Assembly: GCF_031458325.1 (NCBI RefSeq)
Contig: NZ_JAVDYG010000001.1
Coordinates: 3,472,001 to 3,536,000 of the forward strand
Length of the DNA stretch: 64,000 nucleotides
Reading direction: 5' to 3'
Origin: Nocardioides marmoribigeumensis
GTDB taxonomy: Bacteria; Actinomycetota; Actinomycetes; Propionibacteriales; Nocardioidaceae
Part shown: one piece after another, positions 58,760 to 64,000 of the stretch
Layout of the letters: each line of letters opens with the position of its first letter
Position numbering within the stretch: the first letter of the stretch is position 1
Made by a program: the position numbers and the translations under genes
Notes under the pieces: model-generated
Told to the model about the DNA's origin: nothing
Seen by the model: the letters and a program-made list of their open reading frames with translations, nothing else
Database searches by the model: none

Positions 58760-59137
58760 GCCACCCCTGAGTCGTAGGTCCCGATCCGGCCGAGGCCCAA
58801 CGTCCCGAACCGGCACTCGTCACGACGGGCGGGCGGCGGTCTGGACCGATCGGGCACCCGCTCCGCGTGAGGTGCCTCACCCCTGACCTGCGGTGATCCG
58901 CCTGACCCCGGCGTGTCGCGCCGTCCGCGTGTGGCGTGTGCCACAGGCGCTTTTGTTGGGCACGTGACCAACTTGTTACGGTCGTCCGGACAGCCGGGAG
59001 CGGATCGCACCACCTGCACCGAGCCGGGACGTCGACCCCCCGCGCGTGACCGGACGGACCGGCCACGACCTGCCCACCAGGGCGGGGGACGCGACGGACC
59101 GGCCCCGTGGCCCGGAGAGCGCGAACATTGGAGAGCC
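58760..59137. other. 378-bp region upstream of rpfB
   Basis: There is no supported gene. It contains the rpfB promoter and MtrA-box-like motif (58953-58982), then a leader of about 150 nt. The 12-mer GACGGACCGGCC occurs twice in the leader (59053-59064 and 59093-59104). I looked for a cyclic-di-AMP riboswitch, common before rpf genes, and did not find its core motifs. Confidence 0.6.
58953..58982 (+). promoter_or_regulatory. rpfB promoter with MtrA-box-like repeat
   Basis: TTGTTG (58953-58958) and TACGGT (58977-58982), 18 nt apart, form a plausible promoter. Between them GTGACCAACTTGTTAC (58964-58979) reads on the other strand as GTAAC-N6-GTCAC. The response regulator MtrA is reported to bind GTAAC-type direct repeats and to control rpfB in mycobacteria. 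The same motif occurs at 38149-38164. Confidence 0.6.
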
Positions 59138-60337
59138 GTGGCCGCCGACGCGACCCCGACCACCCCCACGACCAGCACCACCGGCACCACCCCCGAGACC
59201 ACCGGCGAGACCCCTGGCGCCCCGCGCCGCAGGAAGCGTCTCGCGATCGTCCTCTCCACCCTCACCCTCGCGCTCGTCGCGACCACGGTCGGCTTCGCCG
59301 CCATGGGTGACGAGATGACCCTCAGCATCGACGGCCGGGCCACCCAGATCCGCACCTCGGCCGCGACGGTCGGCGAGGTCCTCGACGACCAGGGCGTCGA
59401 GATCGGTGACCACGACGTCGTCGTCCCCTCCCTCGACACCCCGGTGAGGTCGGGCTCCCGCATCGCGGTGCGCTTCGGCCGCCCGCTCCAGGTCAACGTG
59501 GACGGCAAGAAGTCCTCCCACTGGGTGACCGCCACCAGCGTCTCGAGCGCCGTCCGCCAGATCGGGCTGCGCCTGGGCGAGGCCCGGCTGTCGGCCAGCC
59601 GCTCGGCCTCCATCGACCGCGACGGCATGTCGCTGACCGTGGTGACCCCCAAGAAGCTCAGCCTCGTGCTCCTCGGACGCAAGCCGGTCCGTCGCACGAT
59701 GACCGCGCTCACCGTGGGCCAGGCCCTGCGCATGCAGGGCGTGCAGGTCGACGGCAACGACCTCGTCCGTCCCTCGCGCGGCCGCCTCGTGCACGACGGC
59801 GACCGGATCACCTTCAGCCGGGTCACGATCACCCGCCACCGGGTGAACGACGAGCGCATCGGCTACACCACGATCACCCGGTCCGACTCCTCGATGGACA
59901 AGGGCGACACCGAGGTCGTGCGCGCCGGCCGAGCCGGCAGCCGCGACGTGGTCTACCGCCTCCGCAAGGTCAACGGCAAGGTCGTCGGACGCCAGGCGCT
60001 CAAGGTGAGCGACCGCCACGCGCCCGTCGCCGCGATCGTCAAGGTCGGCACCAAGGAGCCCGCTCCCGCCCCGACCGCCAACTACGCCTCCGGCGGCACC
60101 GTCTGGGACCAGATCGCGCAGTGCGAGTCCGGCGGCAACTGGGCGATCAACACCGGCAACGGCTACTACGGCGGCCTGCAGTTCAACCTCTCGACCTGGC
60201 ACTCCTACGGCGGTTCGGGCTACCCCAACCAGAACAGCCGGGAGACCCAGATCATGATCGCCGAGCGGGTCCGCGCGGCCACGGGTGGCTACGGCTCCTG
60301 GCCGGGCTGCGCGTCCGCCCTGGGCCTGCCCATGTGA
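59138..60337 (+). CDS. rpfB: resuscitation-promoting factor B
   Basis: A 399-residue muralytic factor. A Thr/Pro-rich cytoplasmic start, a signal anchor (about 36-56), three DUF348 (ubiquitin-like) modules, a G5 domain (about 250-325, ending [14 protein letters not shown]) and a C-terminal Rpf catalytic domain, [20 protein letters not shown], with the catalytic Glu in CESGGNW. Two Cys in the Rpf domain should pair. It cleaves peptidoglycan to allow regrowth from dormancy. GTG 59138 is used, with GGAGAG close before it. The tatD-rpfB-ksgA-ispE order is conserved. Confidence 0.93.
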   Translation: MAADATPTTPTTSTTGTTPETTGETPGAPRRRKRLAIVLSTLTLALVATTVGFAAMGDEMTLSIDGRATQIRTSAATVGEVLDDQGVEIGDHDVVVPSLDTPVRSGSRIAVRFGRPLQVNVDGKKSSHWVTATSVSSAVRQIGLRLGEARLSASRSASIDRDGMSLTVVTPKKLSLVLLGRKPVRRTMTALTVGQALRMQGVQVDGNDLVRPSRGRLVHDGDRITFSRVTITRHRVNDERIGYTTITRSDSSMDKGDTEVVRAGRAGSRDVVYRLRKVNGKVVGRQALKVSDRHAPVAAIVKVGTKEPAPAPTANYASGGTVWDQIAQCESGGNWAINTGNGYYGGLQFNLSTWHSYGGSGYPNQNSRETQIMIAERVRAATGGYGSWPGCASALGLPM

Positions 60338-60366
60338 CGCGTCACGCCCACTAGAGTCGGACGGTC

Positions 60367-61272
60367 ATGACCCGACCGGCCGATCATCCCCAGCAGCAGC
60401 ACTCCGCCGGTCCGAGACTCCTCGGGCCGGCGGAGGTGCGTTCGCTCGCGGACGCGCTCGGCGTACGCCCCACCAAGCAGCGGGGCCAGAACTTCGTCAT
60501 CGACGCCAACACCGTCCGCCGCATCGTCCGGGCAGCCGGGGCCGGCCCGGAGGACTGCGTGCTCGAGGTCGGTCCCGGGCTCGGCTCGCTGACCCTCGCC
60601 CTGCTCGAGGTGGCACGCCACGTCGTCGCCGTCGAGATCGACGACGTGCTCGCCGGCGCCCTGCCCGCCACGGTCGAGCGCTTCGCCCCCGAGCAGGCCG
60701 ACCGCTTCTCCCTGCTGCACGCCGACGCGATGCGGGTGACCGAGCTGCCGGGGCCCCCGGCGACCGCGCTGGTCGCCAACCTGCCCTACAACGTCTCCGT
60801 GCCCGTCCTGCTCCACCTGCTCGAGCACGTGCCGACCCTCGAGCGCGGGCTGGTCATGGTGCAGTCCGAGGTCGCCGACCGGCTCGCCGCACCGCCGGGC
60901 TCGCGCACCTACGGCGTCCCGTCGGTCAAGGCCGCCTGGTACGCCGACGTACGCCGCGCGGGCGCGGTCGGCCGCAACGTCTTCTGGCCGGCGCCCAACG
61001 TCGACTCGGGGCTGGTCGCGTTCACCCGGCGCGAGCCGCCCGCGCACCGCAGCGGACGCGCGGAGGTGTTCGCCGTCGTCGACGCGGCGTTCGGCCAGCG
61101 GCGCAAGGGGCTGCGGGGTGCGCTGCGCGTCCTCGCGCCCGTGGAGCAGGTCGAGCGCGCTCTCGAGGCGGCCGGGGTCGACCCGCTGGCCCGCGGCGAG
61201 GCGCTGGACCTCCAGGCCTTCGTCCGCATCGCCGACGCCCTGCACGACCTCCGGCAGGAGGGGCAGGCATGA
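60367..61272 (+). CDS. rsmA: 16S rRNA dimethyladenosine transferase
   Basis: A 301-residue KsgA/RsmA that dimethylates A1518 and A1519 of 16S r[21 protein letters not shown] opens it, the SAM motif is [13 protein letters not shown], and the catalytic motif is [32 protein letters not shown] is typical of the C-terminal domain. The ATG has TAGAGT 9 nt upstream. The ispE start overlaps its stop (ATGA). Confidence 0.96.
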   Translation: MTRPADHPQQQHSAGPRLLGPAEVRSLADALGVRPTKQRGQNFVIDANTVRRIVRAAGAGPEDCVLEVGPGLGSLTLALLEVARHVVAVEIDDVLAGALPATVERFAPEQADRFSLLHADAMRVTELPGPPATALVANLPYNVSVPVLLHLLEHVPTLERGLVMVQSEVADRLAAPPGSRTYGVPSVKAAWYADVRRAGAVGRNVFWPAPNVDSGLVAFTRREPPAHRSGRAEVFAVVDAAFGQRRKGLRGALRVLAPVEQVERALEAAGVDPLARGEALDLQAFVRIADALHDLRQEGQA

Positions 61273-62195
61273 CGAGCGAGGTGCGGGTCAGCGCCCCCGC
61301 CAAGATCAACCTCCACCTCGGCGTCGGCCAGGTGCGCCCCGACGGCTTCCACCCGCTGGTGACGGTCTTCCAGGCCCTCGGGCTGTACGACGAGCTGACG
61401 CTGCGTCCGGCGCGCACGTCCAGCCTCACGGTGTCCGGCGAGGACGTCGACGTCACCGCGGTGCCGACCGGCTCCTCCAACCTGGTGCTGCGCGCGGTCG
61501 AGGCCCTCGCGGCCCACCACGGGCGCACCGACCTCGCGGTGAGCTGCCACCTGCGCAAGCGGATCCCGGTCGCCGGTGGCCTGGCCGGGGGCAGCACCGA
61601 CGCGGCCGCGGCGCTGGTGGGGGTGGACTCGCTGTTCGAGCTGCACACCCCGCGCCAGGAGCTGCACGACCTCGCGGCCGGCCTCGGCAGCGACGTGCCC
61701 TTCTGCCTGCACGGCGGCACCGCCCTGGGCACGGGCCGCGGCGAGGAGCTGGCGCCGCTGATGTCGCGCGGTGACTACTGGTGGGTCCTGCTGCCCGACG
61801 ACGAGGGCCTCTCGACCCCGGCGGTCTACTCGGCCTACGACCTGCTCGGGCACCACGCGGAGCCCGAGCCGCCGACCGAGCTGCTCGCCGCGCTGCGGGT
61901 CGGCGACGTCGCGCGGGTCGGCGAGCTGCTGCACAACGACCTCGCCCCGCCGGCCTGCTCCCTTCGCCCCGACCTGGCCGAGGTGGTCGCCGCGGGCGAG
62001 GAGTGCGGGGCGTTCGGCGGCCTGGTCTCCGGCTCCGGACCGACCGTGGCGTTCCTGTGCGGCGACGCCGAGCACGCCGCCTATGTCGACGGCCGGCTGC
62101 AGGAGACCCTCGGCACCGCGCCTGGCATCGTGGTCAAGGCGCCGGCCCACGGCGCCCGCGTCGTCGGTGCCCGCGTGGGCGGGATCTACCAGTGA
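61269..62195 (+). CDS. ispE: 4-diphosphocytidyl-2-C-methyl-D-erythritol kinase
   Basis: A 308-residue GHMP kinase of the MEP isoprenoid pathway. [20 protein letters not shown] is the substrate motif, [16 protein letters not shown] the ATP-binding motif and [14 protein letters not shown] the C-terminal motif. It follows rsmA with a four-base overlap. Its stop overlaps the start of a 22-codon ORF that in turn overlaps the ABC-F start. Confidence 0.95.
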   Translation: MTSEVRVSAPAKINLHLGVGQVRPDGFHPLVTVFQALGLYDELTLRPARTSSLTVSGEDVDVTAVPTGSSNLVLRAVEALAAHHGRTDLAVSCHLRKRIPVAGGLAGGSTDAAAALVGVDSLFELHTPRQELHDLAAGLGSDVPFCLHGGTALGTGRGEELAPLMSRGDYWWVLLPDDEGLSTPAVYSAYDLLGHHAEPEPPTELLAALRVGDVARVGELLHNDLAPPACSLRPDLAEVVAAGEECGAFGGLVSGSGPTVAFLCGDAEHAAYVDGRLQETLGTAPGIVVKAPAHGARVVGARVGGIYQ

Positions 62196-62260
62196 GCGAA
62201 GCGCGCCGACGGCCACTCGTGGCTCCGCCGCCCAGCCGAGCGAGGGCGGTGGACGAGTGA
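62192..62260 (+). CDS. 22-codon micro-ORF linking ispE and ABC-F genes
   Basis: GTG 62192 overlaps the ispE stop (GTGA) and the ORF's own TGA (62258-62260) overlaps the ABC-F start GTG (62257). The predicted peptide is basic and Pro-rich ([17 protein letters not shown] in its middle). No separate ribosome site is seen. It may exist to carry ribosomes from ispE to the ABC-F gene, or it may be chance. Confidence 0.35.
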   Translation: MSEARRRPLVAPPPSRARAVDE

Positions 62261-64000
62261 GCACGGTGAACCTGGTCAACCTCGAGCGGGTGTCGCACTC
62301 CTACGGCATCCGCATGCTCCTCGACGGGGTGAGCCTCGGGGTGGGGGAGCGCCAGCGCATCGGCGTCGTCGGCCGCAACGGCGACGGCAAGAGCACGCTG
62401 CTCGACATCCTCGCCGGGGTCACCGAACCCCAGGAGGGGCGCGTCTCGAGGTCGCGCAGCCTGCGGCTCGGGCACCTGGTCCAGGGCGACCCGTTGGTGC
62501 CCCACGAGACCGTCCGCGACGTGGTCCTCCAGGGCCGGCTCGAGCACGAGTGGGCCGCCGACAGCACCACCCGCGAGGTCGTCGAGGTGCTGCTCGCCGG
62601 CATCGACCTCGACCGCCTGGTCGACGGCCTCTCCGGTGGCGAGCGACGGCGCTGCTCGCTGGCGCGGCTGCTGCTGGAGGACCACGACCTGGTGCTCCTC
62701 GACGAGCCGACCAACCACCTCGACGTCGAGGCGGTCGACTGGCTGGCCCGCCACCTGGTCGCTCGTGAGCTGGCGCTGGTCGTGGTCACCCACGACCGGT
62801 GGTTCCTCGACGCGGTCTGCGACCAGACCTGGGAGGTCCACGACGGCACGGTCGACGTCTACGACGGTGGCTACGCCGCGTTCGTCCTGGCCAAGGCCGA
62901 GCGGCAGCGCCAGGCCGCGGCCTCCGAGTCGCGCCGGCTCAACCTGGTCCGCAAGGAGCTGGCCTGGCTGCGCCGCGGCGCGCCCGCCCGCACCTCCAAG
63001 CCCAAGTTCCGCATCGACGCCGCCAACGAGCTGATCGAGGACGTCCCGCCCCCGCGCGACCGCCTCGAGCTGCAGAAGTTCGCCACGCAGCGGCTCGGCA
63101 AGGACGTCGTCGAGCTCGAGGACGCCGACCTCGTCCGGGGTGACCGGACGCTGCTCGAGCACGTCACCTGGCGCCTCGGCCCCGGTGACCGCGTCGGTCT
63201 CGTCGGGGTCAACGGCGCGGGCAAGACCTCCGTCCTGCGCCTGCTGGCCGGCGAGCTCGAGCCGACCCAGGGCCGCGTGCGCACCGGGCGGACGGTCGCG
63301 CTGGCCCACCTGACCCAGCAGGTGACCCTGCCCGACGCCGCCTCCGACGTGCGCGTCCTGGACTCCGTCGAGCGGATCAAGCGGGTGACCCGCACCCGCG
63401 ACGGGGAGGTCACCGCGAGCTCGATGCTCGAGCGCTTCGGGTTCACCGGCGAGCGGCTCACCACCCGCGTCTCCGACCTCTCCGGCGGGGAGCGCCGGCG
63501 CCTCCAGCTCCTCCGGCTGCTCCTCGGTGAGCCCAACGTGCTGCTGCTCGACGAGCCGACCAACGACCTCGACATCGAGACCCTCAACGTCCTCGAGGAC
63601 TTCCTCGACGGCTGGCCCGGCACCCTCGTCGTGGTCAGCCACGACCGCTACTTCCTCGAGCGCGTGTGCGACACCGTCCACGGCCTCTACGGCGACGGCA
63701 CGCTGCGGCTGCTGCCGCGCGGGGTCGAGGAGTACCTCGAGCACCGCCGTGCCGCCCTGGCCGCCGAGCCCGCGGCCGCGCCCGGCGGCCCTGCCGCCGC
63801 ACCCGTGACGGATGCGGCGGCCCAGCGCGAGGCCCGCAAGACGATGGCGCGGCTGGAGCGCCAGATCGACAAGCTCCAGGCCGACGAGACACGGCTGCAC
63901 GACGCCCTGGCCGCCCACGCCTCCGACTTCGAGCGCCTGGCCGACCTCGACCGCGAGCTGCGCGAGGTCGTCGCCCGCCGCGAGGCCCTCGAGGAGGAGT
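62257..64000 (+). CDS. ABC-F family ATPase (3' end beyond the window)
   Basis: The first 581 residues of a duplicated-ATPase ABC-F protein without membrane helices. Domain 1 has GRNGDGKST, LSGGERRRCSLARLL and LLDEPTNHLDVEAVDWL; the linker contains LRRGAPARTSKPKFRIDAA; domain 2 has GVNGAGKTS, LSGGERRRLQLLRLL and LLDEPTNDLDIETL. A coiled C-terminal domain is beginning at the edge (ARKTMARLERQIDKLQADE). It is Uup-like, a group acting on ribosomes or DNA; antibiotic protection is less likely. It follows ispE as in other actinobacteria. Confidence 0.92.
   Translation, partial: MSTVNLVNLERVSHSYGIRMLLDGVSLGVGERQRIGVVGRNGDGKSTLLDILAGVTEPQEGRVSRSRSLRLGHLVQGDPLVPHETVRDVVLQGRLEHEWAADSTTREVVEVLLAGIDLDRLVDGLSGGERRRCSLARLLLEDHDLVLLDEPTNHLDVEAVDWLARHLVARELALVVVTHDRWFLDAVCDQTWEVHDGTVDVYDGGYAAFVLAKAERQRQAAASESRRLNLVRKELAWLRRGAPARTSKPKFRIDAANELIEDVPPPRDRLELQKFATQRLGKDVVELEDADLVRGDRTLLEHVTWRLGPGDRVGLVGVNGAGKTSVLRLLAGELEPTQGRVRTGRTVALAHLTQQVTLPDAASDVRVLDSVERIKRVTRTRDGEVTASSMLERFGFTGERLTTRVSDLSGGERRRLQLLRLLLGEPNVLLLDEPTNDLDIETLNVLEDFLDGWPGTLVVVSHDRYFLERVCDTVHGLYGDGTLRLLPRGVEEYLEHRRAALAAEPAAAPGGPAAAPVTDAAAQREARKTMARLERQIDKLQADETRLHDALAAHASDFERLADLDRELREVVARREALEEE

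Noticed and set aside
58760-59137. Cyclic-di-AMP riboswitch before rpfB
   Set aside because: Such leaders are common before rpf genes, but I found no GGTGAATC or AGCTAAC core in this region.

Overview
The window is chromosomal DNA of a high-GC actinobacterium. The best guess is the Nocardioidaceae/Propionibacteriales, inferred from base composition, GTG/TTG starts, many apparently leaderless genes and gene order. Two blocks keep an order familiar from Mycobacterium tuberculosis: mscL, FmdB/Ruc, 5-FTHF cyclo-ligase, UGPase, glp (moeA), GNAT, glpR (like Rv0985c to Rv0996), and pmt, rsmI, tatD, rpfB, ksgA, ispE (like Rv1002c to Rv1011). I see no prophage, insertion sequence, CRISPR array or plasmid function. 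Coding is dense, and about 65 protein genes and two tRNA genes are annotated.

Layout: 1-4.5 kb holds the start of a dimethylargininase, an epimerase, an SQR-like flavoprotein and the divergent citA/pdxH pair. 4.6-10.2 kb holds a HTH regulator with an RG-rich Clp-N protein, then a TetR plus heterodimeric ABC exporter operon. 10.2-15.9 kb holds a secreted unknown with a highly structured leader, a hydrolase, an acyl-CoA synthetase, a photolyase and IdeR. 16-23.8 kb holds envelope and lipid genes: a secreted beta-propeller, a trans-acting enoyl reductase homologue, a transglycosylase, a dehydrogenase and an acyltransferase. 23.8-33.2 kb holds tRNA-Arg, a Tat-exported PHP protein, an LCP ligase, and a TetR/aldolase/PfkB operon divergent from a flavin amine oxidase and a secreted propeller. 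33.2-39.3 kb holds rocD, a LYS1-like dehydrogenase and glgC/glgM.

39.3-49.6 kb is the conserved mscL-glp-glpR block, in which molybdenum cofactor genes (moaC, mog) are interleaved with the gephyrin-like divisome protein Glp and its membrane partner GlpR/SepX, ending in tRNA-Ala. 49.8-54.7 kb holds a STAS protein, a rhodanese, OsmC, a methyltransferase, a membrane protein and an unusual DUF429-RelA/SpoT fusion. 54.7-64 kb holds protein O-mannosyltransferase, a two-gene unit with a truncated ApbE, rsmI-tatD-rpfB-rsmA-ispE, a 22-codon micro-ORF and an ABC-F ATPase cut by the window end.

The most interesting signals are: the fusion of an RNase H-like DUF429 domain to an alarmone-synthetase-like domain lacking a key Glu; a structured leader with a short upstream ORF before an unknown secreted protein; twin 18-bp palindromes around a terminator; a 16-bp motif shared by the rpfB and 38.2-kb promoters and resembling an MtrA box; and a headless ApbE coupled to a small membrane protein.
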